64,000 nt of DNA, taken from NCBI GenBank assembly GCA_035604615.1, contig DATNID010000056.1, positions 1 through 64,000 of the forward strand, given 5' to 3'. This DNA comes from DATJLY01 sp035604615 (lineage in GTDB: Bacteria > Pseudomonadota > Alphaproteobacteria > ATCC43930 > CGMCC-115725). Positions within the stretch are counted from its first letter, which is position 1; the number at the start of each line of letters is the position of its first letter. Under the pieces are notes generated by a model. That model saw only the letters and a program-made list of their open reading frames with translations, was not told where the DNA came from and did no database searches. This document shows positions 42,872-51,484 of this stretch, piece after piece. The position numbers were made by a program, and so were the translations under genes.

Positions 42872-44071
42872 TCATGCTGGGCGGGGCTCGCCGAAGATTA
42901 GCTTGAGCGCAATCGCCGCGCCGAACGCGACCGACGATAGCGCGATCGAAAGATAAAGCGCCCCGCCGTCGCCGAAGCGCTCGATGACGAAGGCGTAGGC
43001 GATCGGAGCGACCGCGGACAAAAGGAAGCTCGGCACCAGCAGCCGTCCCGTGATTGCGCCATAAGAGCGGTGGCCGAACAGGACGAGCGGCAGGGTGCCC
43101 CGCGTGATGGTCACGATGCCGTTGCCCGCGCCATAGAAAAACGCGAATCCGATCGCCGCGAGGACGAATTGTCCGCTGAGCAGGCCGGCCGCGAAGCAAA
43201 AGGGCAGGACCAGCGTCGCGAGCACATTGAGGGTCAGGGGATGGAGCCTGGCGCCGAACAGCACCTCGCACACGCGCGCCAAGGACTGGCCGATGCCGCG
43301 CAGTGTGGAAATCCACACCGAGACCGAGGCGGCGAGTCCGAAGCCTGCCAGCAAGGCGATCATGTGCGCGGACATGCCGGAATTAAGAAATCCGGCCAGC
43401 GTGACGATCACGGCATAGAGGCTGCCGGCGATGAGCCGGTCGCGCGGCCCCGCGGCGAGCGGAGGATGGGCTGGCGGCAATGGCTGGGCCGCCGTCTCGC
43501 CGTCGACCGCCTCGCCATAGCGCGTGTTGGGGATCGCGAGGTGGAGCGGGATGGTCAGGAGCGCGAAACCGGCATAGGCCATGACCGCGCCGCGCCAGCC
43601 GAACGGCCCGGCGAGCGCGTTGCCGATCGGCCAGAACACGGTCGAGGCGAGTCCTCCGAGCAACGTGATCTGCGCGATCGGCCGCCTGGCACCGGGGCCG
43701 CCGATGCGGGCGACCGACGCGAACGCCGCCTCGTAGAGCGTAAGGCGCATGGCGAGCCCCATCCACGCCCAGGCGGTGTAATAGGAGAGAACCGTGCGCG
43801 ACAACGCCAGCGCGGTGCAGCCGACCGCGAGCGCGAGGGAGCCCGTCACCATGACGCGGCGTCCGCCATGGCGGTCGATCAAATGGCCCGTCACGGGCGA
43901 GGTCAGTCCCATGACGATGAGCGCGGCGGTGAACCCGCCATAGACGAGGGTTTGGCTCCAGCCGAGATCGGCCGCGATCAGGTCGCCGAATCCGCCGATC
44001 AGGTAGTAGGAAATGCCCCAGCACACGAGTTGCGACAGGCCAAGGCAGAGGACCGTCCGGCGCCAGATCAA
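42872..44071 (-). CDS. MFS transporter
   Basis: The 399-residue protein has twelve predicted helices with the loop motif GHLIDRHGGRRVMV between helices 2 and 3 and a weaker repeat after helix 8. The family resembles monocarboxylate-type or OxlT-like MFS carriers, but the substrate is unknown. No ATG lies near the N-terminus; the first usable codon is a TTG at 44071, 16 bases after the stop of the upstream binding protein, and this start is uncertain. The gene may share a transcript with the tctC-type gene. Confidence 0.8.
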   Translation of the reverse strand: MIWRRTVLCLGLSQLVCWGISYYLIGGFGDLIAADLGWSQTLVYGGFTAALIVMGLTSPVTGHLIDRHGGRRVMVTGSLALAVGCTALALSRTVLSYYTAWAWMGLAMRLTLYEAAFASVARIGGPGARRPIAQITLLGGLASTVFWPIGNALAGPFGWRGAVMAYAGFALLTIPLHLAIPNTRYGEAVDGETAAQPLPPAHPPLAAGPRDRLIAGSLYAVIVTLAGFLNSGMSAHMIALLAGFGLAASVSVWISTLRGIGQSLARVCEVLFGARLHPLTLNVLATLVLPFCFAAGLLSGQFVLAAIGFAFFYGAGNGIVTITRGTLPLVLFGHRSYGAITGRLLVPSFLLSAVAPIAYAFVIERFGDGGALYLSIALSSVAFGAAIALKLIFGEPRPA

Positions 44072-44087
44072 CCGCGAACCCCGCGCT

Positions 44088-45092
44088 CTATTCCGCGACG
44101 ATCTTCTTCGCCGCGTCGATCGTCTCCCGCCCCGCCCCGTAAATGCCCTCGACCGCCTTCGCCGCCTCCTCGCCGGTCTTGGGCGAGAGCGGCTGGCGCA
44201 GACGCCGCGCTTCGGCGATGAAGTCCGGATCCATCATCGTCGCGGCGAACGCCTCGCGCAGGATGCGGACGCGTTCGGCGGGGACGGCGTGCGACACGAC
44301 GAACGGACGCCCGACCGAGCTGTCGGCGAGGAGAAAGCGCACCGCATCGCGCGCCGCGGCCGGCGCGGCGTCGACGACATAGGGGACGTCGGACGGCATG
44401 CCCTCGGGCGCTGAGCCGGAGCGCGAGACGGGATGGAAGGTCGGCGCCTTGGTCCAGTCCTCGGGGATGCTGCTCCACGCGCCGCAATCGCCGTCGAGCT
44501 CGCCGCGCTCGATCGCGATGCGGATGTCGGCGCTGCTGGTATAGCCCGACACCTGGGCGATCTCGACGCCGAAGACGCGCCGCAGGATCTTGGTATTGAG
44601 GTCCTCCGACGTGCCGACGCCGGTGAGTCCGAAATGATAATGGCCGTGGCGCTTCATCTCGTCGATGGTCTTGGCGCCGTCGGCGCGAAAGATGTAGCAC
44701 GCGGTGACGTCTTCGCTGATGCTGCCGATCCAGGCGTAGTTGCGGAAATCGAGCCGCGTTTTGTCCGGCTGCAGAACGGAATCGTTGATGAGGCCGAAAT
44801 TGAAGCTGTTGATGACGGTTCCGTCGGTGGGCGTGTTGGTATCGAGACGCACCACCGCGGTCTGGCTGCCGGCGCCCGGCTGGTTGATGACCACGACGAA
44901 CGGCTCGCCGGGGATGTGGCGGCCGATATAGCGGGCGAGCAGCCTGGCGTTGAGGTCGAAGCCGCCGCCGGGCGAGAACCCGACCGTGATGGTGATCGTC
45001 TTGCCCTTGTAGAAATCCTGCGCTGCGGCGGGCAATGCCGGCGCCATCGCCGCCAGCCATCCCGCGAGCGCCATCCGCATTCCGATGCGCAT
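44088..45092 (-). CDS. Tripartite tricarboxylate transporter-type binding protein (TctC/Bug family)
   Basis: The 334-residue protein has a signal peptide ending near LPAAAQDF and the Bug-family markers DFYKGKTITITVGFSPGGGFD and VVINQPGAGSQTAV. These bind carboxylates through a ring of water molecules. AGGGGAAAG lies ahead of the ATG at 45092. No TctA or TctB membrane genes are adjacent. Unlike many Bug proteins, a Cys pair (CYIF and GDCGAW) is present in the mature part. Confidence 0.85.
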   Translation of the reverse strand: MRIGMRMALAGWLAAMAPALPAAAQDFYKGKTITITVGFSPGGGFDLNARLLARYIGRHIPGEPFVVVINQPGAGSQTAVVRLDTNTPTDGTVINSFNFGLINDSVLQPDKTRLDFRNYAWIGSISEDVTACYIFRADGAKTIDEMKRHGHYHFGLTGVGTSEDLNTKILRRVFGVEIAQVSGYTSSADIRIAIERGELDGDCGAWSSIPEDWTKAPTFHPVSRSGSAPEGMPSDVPYVVDAAPAAARDAVRFLLADSSVGRPFVVSHAVPAERVRILREAFAATMMDPDFIAEARRLRQPLSPKTGEEAAKAVEGIYGAGRETIDAAKKIVAE

Positions 45093-45115
45093 CACTTTCC
45101 CCTCTCCAAGTGCGT

Positions 45116-46135
45116 TCAAATGCCGCGCCGCAGCTCTCTCGCCGCTTCGATCATCACCGCGATCTTGGCGCGGGCGAGTTCGCGGCCGACCGTCATCAAC
45201 CCGCAATCCGGGGCGATCAGCACTCGCCGGGGATCGATGTCGACCCCCTCCAGCAGCCCGGCGATGCGGCGCTTCACCGTGTCGACTGTCGGCACCGGCG
45301 CGTTGCCGGGATCAACGCAGCCGAACATGACGAGGCGTTCGCGGCACGCGGCCAGCACGCCGGGATCGAACGCGCTGCGCCCGAATTCGACCGAGACGCC
45401 GCCGATGCGCGTCTCCATCAAGGCGTCCATGAGCTTTGGATAGGTGATGTGATGCTGCAGCGCCAGGCCGCCGGGATAGCCGTAGCAGAGATGCACGATC
45501 GTCGGCGCGGTGACGCCGTCGAGGCAGCGGTCGAGCGCCCGCGCGCCGAAGGCGAAGACCTTGTCGTGGTATCGCGTCATCGCCGGCTCGTCGATTTGCA
45601 GCATGTCGCATCCGGCGGCCTCGAGATCGCGCAGCTCGGCGTTGATCGCCGCCGCCGCGTCCATCGCCAGCGCTTCCTCGTCGCCGTAATAGGCGTCGAG
45701 CGTGCTGTCGACCATGGTCAGCGGCCCGGCGACCGCGAGCTTCAGCGGCAGATGGGTGTGCGCCTTGGCAAAGCGCACATCTTCGACGCAGGCAGCCATG
45801 CGCCGCCGGATGGGACCGACGATGCGGGGCACGGTCTGCGGATAATTGACGCGGCCGCGGAACGCGGTCTTGACGGCCGTGTTGACCATGTCGATCCCGT
45901 CCCATGTCAGCGCGGCGTGATAGACGAAGCGTTCGCGGCGCTGCTCGCCGTCGGTGACGATGTCGAGTCCGAGCTCCTGCTGCTCGCGCAGGCTCAGCAC
46001 CGTCGCGTCGTCTTGCGCCTCGCGCAGCATCGCGCCCTCGAGACGGAAGCGCGCATGGCCGCGATCCGTCTCGGCCAGCCAGGACGGCCGGGGAAAGCTG
46101 CCGATGCTGGTCGTCGTCAGCGGTCCCAGCTGCAT
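45116..46135 (-). CDS. Stand-alone MetE C-terminal-domain-like methyltransferase
   Basis: The 339-residue protein corresponds to the catalytic C-terminal barrel of cobalamin-independent methionine synthase: TTSIGSFPRP at the start, QIDEPAM, and zinc-ligand candidates in VHLCYGYPGG (His, Cys), SVEFGRS (Glu) and APDCGLMT (Cys). The N-terminal half of MetE is absent, as in archaeal core-MetE and several uncharacterised bacterial homologues. It may transfer a methyl group from an unknown donor to a thiol, or cleave a methylated sulfur compound. GGAGG precedes the ATG. The neighbouring TauD and cysteine-dioxygenase-like genes support a sulfur-related role. Confidence 0.82.
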   Translation of the reverse strand: MQLGPLTTTSIGSFPRPSWLAETDRGHARFRLEGAMLREAQDDATVLSLREQQELGLDIVTDGEQRRERFVYHAALTWDGIDMVNTAVKTAFRGRVNYPQTVPRIVGPIRRRMAACVEDVRFAKAHTHLPLKLAVAGPLTMVDSTLDAYYGDEEALAMDAAAAINAELRDLEAAGCDMLQIDEPAMTRYHDKVFAFGARALDRCLDGVTAPTIVHLCYGYPGGLALQHHITYPKLMDALMETRIGGVSVEFGRSAFDPGVLAACRERLVMFGCVDPGNAPVPTVDTVKRRIAGLLEGVDIDPRRVLIAPDCGLMTVGRELARAKIAVMIEAARELRRGI

Positions 46136-46162
46136 CGGCGTGTTCCTCCACGTATTCGGGCT

Positions 46163-46758
46163 TCACCCGTCCGCGCAAAGCTCGAAGGGAATTTGCGTCG
46201 GGCCGTAACGCTCGGTCACGGTCCTGGCGGCCGGGTCGTAGGCGTGCTGCAGCACGGTGCCTTCGCCGAGACGCTGGCTGCGCAGGATCATGGCGACGGA
46301 GCGGGTAGGGCCGCCCTGCTCGGCATGGATCGCGAAGGGCGGGACGAGATCGACCTTGCTTGCGTGCCGGTGGTGACCGAGGCGAGCTTCACCTCGGCAT
46401 GGCCCGGGTGGCGGCCGTCGTCGAGCCGGTCGTAGCGTTCCAGGCTCTCGCTGCCGTCGAGGAGGCCATAGAGCACCCAGGCATGGGCGTGATCGTGGAC
46501 GCCGCCGGTGCGGCCGGGCTCGCGCACCACGGCATTGATCGCGAAGCCATGGTCGGGATCGACATAGAGCAGGAGATTCTTCCGTCCCTCGGTCGACGGC
46601 CACCGCGCCGAAAGCGCCTTGAGCTCAGGGTCCATCACCAGCCGCTCGAGCAACGGCTTCGCCCGTTCCATGCGGCGCGCGATGTCGGGCTCGCTCGACC
46701 ACAGCGCGCGCAGATCGGCGATGAAGCTCTCGAATGCCGGCAGACGCGGCCTCGCCAT
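46163..46758 (-). pseudogene. Frameshifted cysteine-dioxygenase-like cupin gene
   Basis: Two overlapping frames each hold part of one protein. The first (from the ATG at 46758) gives an N-terminal helical domain and the cupin motif GGVHDHAHAWVLYG, then loses similarity after KLASVTTGT. The other frame continues with SKVDLVPPFAIHAEQGG and RLGEGTVLQHAYDP, and ends at 46163. The joined product would be about 197 residues and resembles the intact gene at 19932-20432. Loss of one base near 46352-46362 explains the break. This may be a real decay event or a sequencing error; both fragments are otherwise free of stops. Confidence 0.7.
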
Positions 46759-46764
46759 GACCGT

Positions 46765-47640
46765 CTATTCCGCGAGCGGGCCGCCCGAGACGGTGCAGCG
46801 CCGCAGCAGCCGGTTCTCCTCCGGCGGGAACCAGGTTCGCGCGTGGATGGTGCAGCGATTGTCCCACATCACCACGTCGCCCAGGCGCCACACATGCTCG
46901 AAGATGAACTCGGGCCGTTCGCCGATGGCATAAAGCTGCTCGAGGATCGCGTCGCTCTCGTCGCCTCCCACGTCCTCGATGCGCGCGGTCATCAGCCGAT
47001 CGACGAAGAGGGTCTTCCGGCCCGTGTCGGGATGGGTGATGAAGACCGGGTGGAAATAATGCAGCGACTGGCTGAGATCGTCGGGGACATCGACCTTGCT
47101 GGTACGCTTGTATTCGTGGATGTGCAGCGCCTTGCGGCCGGCGAGCCGGGCCTTGAGGGCAGGCGGCACCGCCTCGTACGCCTTGTACATGTTGGCAAAC
47201 CGCGTATTGCCGCCGGTCGAGGGCAGCTCGACCGCGTAGAGGAACGTGTATTTATAGGGCCGCGCCGAATATCCGGAATCGATGTGGAACCACATCTCGC
47301 CGTCGCCGAAGGCGCCGACCGGCGCGCCGTCCACCTTGATGTTGGAGACGAGCATGACCCGCGGGTCGCTCTGCTGCGTGCCCGACGCCAACGGGCGCAG
47401 CTCTTCGCGCGCCTGAGCGACCTTGCGCTCGCCCAATTCGCCGAACCGCGCGGCGAAGCGAAGCTGTTGTTCCTGGGTGACGGTCTGGCCGCGGAACACC
47501 AGGACGAGGTGCTTCGCCCAGGCCGCCTTGATCGCGGCGATGGTCTCGTCCGGGAGATCGCGCGCCAGATCGACCCCCATGATCTCGGCGCCGCAGGCCG
47601 GCGACAGCGGCTTGACCTCGATGTCGAGGGTCGTTTCCAT
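46765..47640 (-). CDS. TauD/TfdA-family 2-oxoglutarate dioxygenase
   Basis: The 291-residue protein has the Fe(II) facial triad His119, Asp121 (MWFHIDSGY) and His266 (NRCTIHART), Thr146 in GGNTRF and Arg277 or Arg280 for 2-oxoglutarate. The family oxidises taurine, alkylsulfonates, phenoxyacetates and related compounds. I set the start at the ATG at 47640, with AGGG about 9 bases upstream, in preference to a longer in-frame start. It lies 6 bases upstream of the frameshifted cupin gene in the same operon. Confidence 0.9.
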   Translation of the reverse strand: METTLDIEVKPLSPACGAEIMGVDLARDLPDETIAAIKAAWAKHLVLVFRGQTVTQEQQLRFAARFGELGERKVAQAREELRPLASGTQQSDPRVMLVSNIKVDGAPVGAFGDGEMWFHIDSGYSARPYKYTFLYAVELPSTGGNTRFANMYKAYEAVPPALKARLAGRKALHIHEYKRTSKVDVPDDLSQSLHYFHPVFITHPDTGRKTLFVDRLMTARIEDVGGDESDAILEQLYAIGERPEFIFEHVWRLGDVVMWDNRCTIHARTWFPPEENRLLRRCTVSGGPLAE

Positions 47641-47712
47641 CGCGTCCACCCTGTCCGTTCCGACCGGGCGGAATGATAGGCTCGCCGCCAAGCCGCATCA
47701 AGCCGCGTGGCC

Positions 47713-50013
47713 TCAGGCCAGCAGCGCCTTCACCGCCTCGCGCGTGAACGGGATGCGCCGCAGCCGCTTGCCGGTGGCGTCGAAGATGGCGTTGGCGATC
47801 GCCGGCCCGACCTGGCTCGTCGCCGGCTCGCCGGCGCCGCTGGGCGCGATCTCGGGATGGTCGAGCAGCACGATCTCGATCGCTTCGGGCGCGTCCTCGA
47901 TCTCGAGGATCGGGTAGGTTGCCCAGTCGACGCTGGTCACGCTGCGATTATCGAACTTGACCTCCTCGAAGAGGGTGCGGCTCGTCGCCTGGATGATGTT
48001 CCCTTCGATGGTCTTCCGCAGCAGCGCCGGATTGATGATCAGCCCGCAATCGTGCGCGACCGTGAACTTGCGCGGCCAAATCCGTCCGGAGCGCGGATCG
48101 ATCTCGATATCGGCGACGGTCACGACGATGGTGCCCTCGCGCACCGAATAGCCGATCCCCTGGCCCGCGAGCATTGCGCCGCGGCGCTTCATGCGCGGCT
48201 TGGTGCGCTTCTCCCATCCCGCCTGGTGCGCCGCCGCCGTGATCGCGGCGATGTCGCGCGGCGCCTTCAGGTAGCGCAAGCGGAACTCCACCGGGTCGAC
48301 GCCCAATTCGTGGGCGAGCTCGTCCATGAACGACTCGGCCCCGAACTGGCATTGCGGCCCTTGCGGATCGCGCAAATGCGCCGTCCTGAGCGGCGAGGCG
48401 CGCTCAAGGAGCGGCGCGACCGTCTCCCAGAAGGCGTATTTCGCCGGGAACTCGTAGGCGTTGTCCGGCACGCCGAAATTGTGCCGTCCCTTGACCGGCG
48501 AGCCCGTCAGCATGCCGGCGAGCGTGTCGGAAGGATCGCCCTCCGACGGCAGCACGTTGAAGGACGAGAAACCGCGCGCCTTGAAGCGCAAGGCGACGAC
48601 GTTGCCGGCGGCATCGAGCCCGGCCTTCATCTGCATCACGCCGGCCGGTCCCTTGGGGTCCCACCCGGTGCCCTCGTCGCGCATGTACTGGACGCGGACC
48701 GGCCGCCCGGTCGCCTTGGCCAGCACCGCCGCATCGAGCGCGGCGTCGCCGGCATCGTTGCGCCCGTAGGAGCCGGGGCCGGGCATCCAGATGGCGCGCA
48801 CGTCGTCGATCGTCATGCCGAGGATCGCGGCCACGCCCTTTTTCGCCTCATGCGCCTTTTGCGTACCGGTCCACACCGTCGCCTTGCCGTCGGCGATCTC
48901 GACGACTGCGGCGCCCGGGCCCATGCTGGCATGGGACTGGAGCGGATATTCGTATTCGCGCTCGATGGTGCGGGCCGCCTTGGCGAAGGCGGCGTTGATC
49001 GGCCCCTCGTCGACTTGGACGCGCCCGCCGAAAATGTTACCGGCATTGGCAAAGGCAGTCGGCGCGGTGCGCAGATAGTCATAGAGCGTCGCCTGGTCGG
49101 GGAAGGGCGGCTTGGCATCGGACCATTTGACCTTCAGCGCCCGCGCCGCCTTGATCGCGTTCCATTCATCGTCGGCGACGACGGCGATGAGGTCCTTGAC
49201 CTGCACCACCTGCGCCCCTGGGATATGCGCGATCGAGTCCTTGTCGGCGCTCACCGGCACCGCGCTCGCGACCGGCGGACGGACCATGCGCCCGTGCAGC
49301 ATGCCGGGGCGGCGCACGTCGCTCGCGTATTGCGTCTTGCCGAACACCTTGTCGCGCACCATCACGTCGGCCAGCGACTTGCCGACCAGCTTGTAGTCGC
49401 GCACCGGCTTGGGCTTGGCCTCGCCCGTCACTTCCATGACGAAGCCGTATTTCTTGTTCCAGTCCAGCGTCACGTTGAAATACTGGCCGCCGATCAGCTC
49501 GGCGTAGCTGACCGTGCGCGTGCGGTCGCCCTTGGCATGGACGATTCCGTCCTCGACGGCGAGCCGCTCGGCCGGCACCCCCAATTTCTGGGACGCCTTG
49601 GCGAGAAGGACGCGTCGCGCTTCGGCCGCAGCATTGCGCAAGGGCTTGGCGCCCTCGCTGATGCCGGTGCTGTTGCTGGCGCCGCCCTGGTCGACGGTGG
49701 TGGCGGTGTCGCACATGACGAGATGGACATGCTCGAAGCGCACGTCGAGCTCGTCGGCCACGATTTGCGTGATCGCCGTCGTGAGGCCGTGCCCCACATC
49801 CATCTTGCCGAAGAAGGCGGTGACACGGCCGTCGGTGCCGATGGCGATGAAGCTGTCGAGCTGGGACGGCAGCAGCGGCGGCCTGACGGCGCCTGCCGCG
49901 GCGGCGGCCGCACGGCCGATCGCCTCCGGTAATGCAAAGGACGAAACGACGAGCGCGCCGCCGCCGGCGAGCACGCCGCGCCGGGTCGGACGGATCGAGG
50001 TGATGCTGGTCAT
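47713..50013 (-). CDS. Molybdenum hydroxylase large subunit, isoquinoline 1-oxidoreductase beta type
   Basis: The 766-residue protein is the molybdopterin-cytosine-dinucleotide subunit of the IorB class. It starts with a Tat signal (RPTRRGVLAGGGALVVSSFALP), so the enzyme is exported folded. Molybdenum-cofactor regions include VDQGGASNSTGISEG, QCQFGAESFMDE and the active-site glutamate in GAGEPATSQVGP near the C-terminus. Such enzymes hydroxylate N-heterocycles or oxidise aldehydes. GAGGAGG precedes the ATG at 50013. The iron-sulfur subunit is directly upstream, 13 bases away. No cytochrome c partner gene is adjacent. Confidence 0.9.
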   Translation of the reverse strand: MTSITSIRPTRRGVLAGGGALVVSSFALPEAIGRAAAAAAGAVRPPLLPSQLDSFIAIGTDGRVTAFFGKMDVGHGLTTAITQIVADELDVRFEHVHLVMCDTATTVDQGGASNSTGISEGAKPLRNAAAEARRVLLAKASQKLGVPAERLAVEDGIVHAKGDRTRTVSYAELIGGQYFNVTLDWNKKYGFVMEVTGEAKPKPVRDYKLVGKSLADVMVRDKVFGKTQYASDVRRPGMLHGRMVRPPVASAVPVSADKDSIAHIPGAQVVQVKDLIAVVADDEWNAIKAARALKVKWSDAKPPFPDQATLYDYLRTAPTAFANAGNIFGGRVQVDEGPINAAFAKAARTIEREYEYPLQSHASMGPGAAVVEIADGKATVWTGTQKAHEAKKGVAAILGMTIDDVRAIWMPGPGSYGRNDAGDAALDAAVLAKATGRPVRVQYMRDEGTGWDPKGPAGVMQMKAGLDAAGNVVALRFKARGFSSFNVLPSEGDPSDTLAGMLTGSPVKGRHNFGVPDNAYEFPAKYAFWETVAPLLERASPLRTAHLRDPQGPQCQFGAESFMDELAHELGVDPVEFRLRYLKAPRDIAAITAAAHQAGWEKRTKPRMKRRGAMLAGQGIGYSVREGTIVVTVADIEIDPRSGRIWPRKFTVAHDCGLIINPALLRKTIEGNIIQATSRTLFEEVKFDNRSVTSVDWATYPILEIEDAPEAIEIVLLDHPEIAPSGAGEPATSQVGPAIANAIFDATGKRLRRIPFTREAVKALLA

Positions 50014-50026
50014 CTCTGTGCCCTCC

Positions 50027-50494
50027 TCACGCCATCGCCTTCGCGGCGCGCTTGACCGCGCGCAGGATCGCCATGTGCGAGCCGCAGCGGCATTTGAGCC
50101 CCGCGAGCCCGTGGCGGATATCGGCATCGGAGCGGTGCGGGTTCTTCTCCAGCAGCGCTGTCGCCGTCATCATCCATCCGTTGATGCAATAGCCGCACAA
50201 CGGCACCTGCTCGGCCAGGAAGGCCGCCTGCACCGGATGCGGCTTTGCTTCCGTGCCCAGCCCTTCGATGGTGCGGATTTTCTTGCCGGCGGCCGCCGCT
50301 ACCGGGGTCGAGCACGAGCGTACGGCTTCGCCGTCGATGATGACCGTGCAGGCGCCGCACTGCCCCAGTCCGCAGCCGAATTTCGGATTGTTGAGCACCA
50401 GCGCATTGCGCAGCGCGTAGAGCAGCGGCATATCCGGATCGACCTCGACCGTATGCGCCGATCCATTGACCTCGAGCGACAGACGCTGAGCCAT
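50027..50494 (-). CDS. Molybdenum hydroxylase [2Fe-2S] subunit, isoquinoline 1-oxidoreductase alpha type
   Basis: The 155-residue protein carries the plant-type [2Fe-2S] motif CGLGQCGACT and the second cluster motif CGYC...CRCG. It has no signal peptide, as usual for IorA, and is co-exported with the Tat-tagged large subunit. GGGAGGAAGG lies ahead of the ATG at 50494. Together the two genes encode a two-subunit enzyme without the FAD subunit found in xanthine dehydrogenase or CO dehydrogenase. Confidence 0.93.
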   Translation of the reverse strand: MAQRLSLEVNGSAHTVEVDPDMPLLYALRNALVLNNPKFGCGLGQCGACTVIIDGEAVRSCSTPVAAAAGKKIRTIEGLGTEAKPHPVQAAFLAEQVPLCGYCINGWMMTATALLEKNPHRSDADIRHGLAGLKCRCGSHMAILRAVKRAAKAMA

Positions 50495-50635
50495 GCCCTT
50501 CCTCCCGATCTGAGCCGACCGCCCCCTATGAAGGGGTTTCGTTAACCATTGTCGATCCTGCGGCAGGGGCTGGCAACGAAATTTAATCGGAATTGAGGGG
50601 CTCTTAACCATCTCCGGCGATGATCAGCGCTGGAC
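50495..50635. promoter_or_regulatory. Divergent intergenic region with repeated TTAACCAT
   Basis: This 141-base gap lies between the molybdenum hydroxylase operon (minus) and the transglycosylase-like gene (plus). TTAACCAT occurs at 50542-50549 and again at 50604-50611, each followed by a GAT-containing stretch. TTAACC-type half sites recall CtrA boxes of alphaproteobacteria, but no full TTAA-N7-TTAA is present. CCCCT-ATGA-AGGGG at 50524-50537 is a small hairpin. Confidence 0.35.
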
Positions 50636-51361
50636 ATGGCGCATCCCATCCATCCTCACGGCCATCGCATCGCGGGTGCGGCGGCTTCTCCTCCGGCCGA
50701 CCAGGTTCGCCTCGCCAAGGAAGCCAGCGCCGGAACCGGCACCGATTTTCGCGCGCTGCTGGCCAGCAGCCTGCAGGAAAGCCACCACGACGCCAACGCG
50801 CACAACACACGCTCGAGCGCGACCGGCGCCTACCAGTTCACCGCGCGCACCTGGCTCGACCTCGTGCGCCGCCATGGCGCCGAATTGGGACAGCCGCAGC
50901 TCGCGTCGCAAGTGACGGTGAAGCACGGCGCGCCCTTGGTCGTCGATCAGCAGATGCGGTCGCAAATCCTCGCGCTGCGCGGCGATACCGGCCTGGCCGG
51001 CGGGCTCGCCGCGCGCTACTTCGCGGAGAACCGCGCCAGCCTCGCCCACAGCCTCGGCCGTCCTCCCAGCGCCACCGAGGTGCAGATGGCCTATCTGCTG
51101 GGCGCCAGCGGCGCCAGCCGCCTGATCAAGGCGGCCGCGTCCGAGCCCGGCCTCGGCGCCGACAAGATCGTGCCCGGCGCGGTGCGCCACAATCCCGGCC
51201 TCTTCTCCGATCGCGACGGCCACATCAAGACCGCGGGCGAGGCAGTGGCCTCGCTCAGCCGTCACTTCGAGGACGGACGCAAGACCGTCGACAGCGCCAT
51301 CGGCGCGAAACTATCGCTGCTGCTCGCCACCGACACGCCGGTCGACGACGAGACGGTCTGA
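50636..51361 (+). CDS. Lytic-transglycosylase-like (SLT-fold) protein
   Basis: The 241-residue protein has a goose-lysozyme/SLT-type core: catalytic-glutamate candidate in SSLQESHHDANAHN, GAYQFTARTWLDLVRRHG, and later QMAYLLGASGASRLIKA. It lacks a normal signal peptide; the N-terminus is His/Pro/Ala-rich. Similar proteins in alphaproteobacteria are exported by special secretion systems or lie near flagellar genes, but no such genes are in this window. It likely cleaves peptidoglycan. It stands alone between catabolic genes. Confidence 0.7.
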   Translation: MAHPIHPHGHRIAGAAASPPADQVRLAKEASAGTGTDFRALLASSLQESHHDANAHNTRSSATGAYQFTARTWLDLVRRHGAELGQPQLASQVTVKHGAPLVVDQQMRSQILALRGDTGLAGGLAARYFAENRASLAHSLGRPPSATEVQMAYLLGASGASRLIKAAASEPGLGADKIVPGAVRHNPGLFSDRDGHIKTAGEAVASLSRHFEDGRKTVDSAIGAKLSLLLATDTPVDDETV

Positions 51362-51484
51362 GCGGAGCGTCCCTCGGCGCGCGCCCGCGCGCGACGTTCC
51401 TTAGCGGGACCGCATATCCAAAGTTGGTGCCTTGATGGCGGCCGCCGCCAGTGTGATGCTCACCCAAGCGGGAGGGCACGCACG

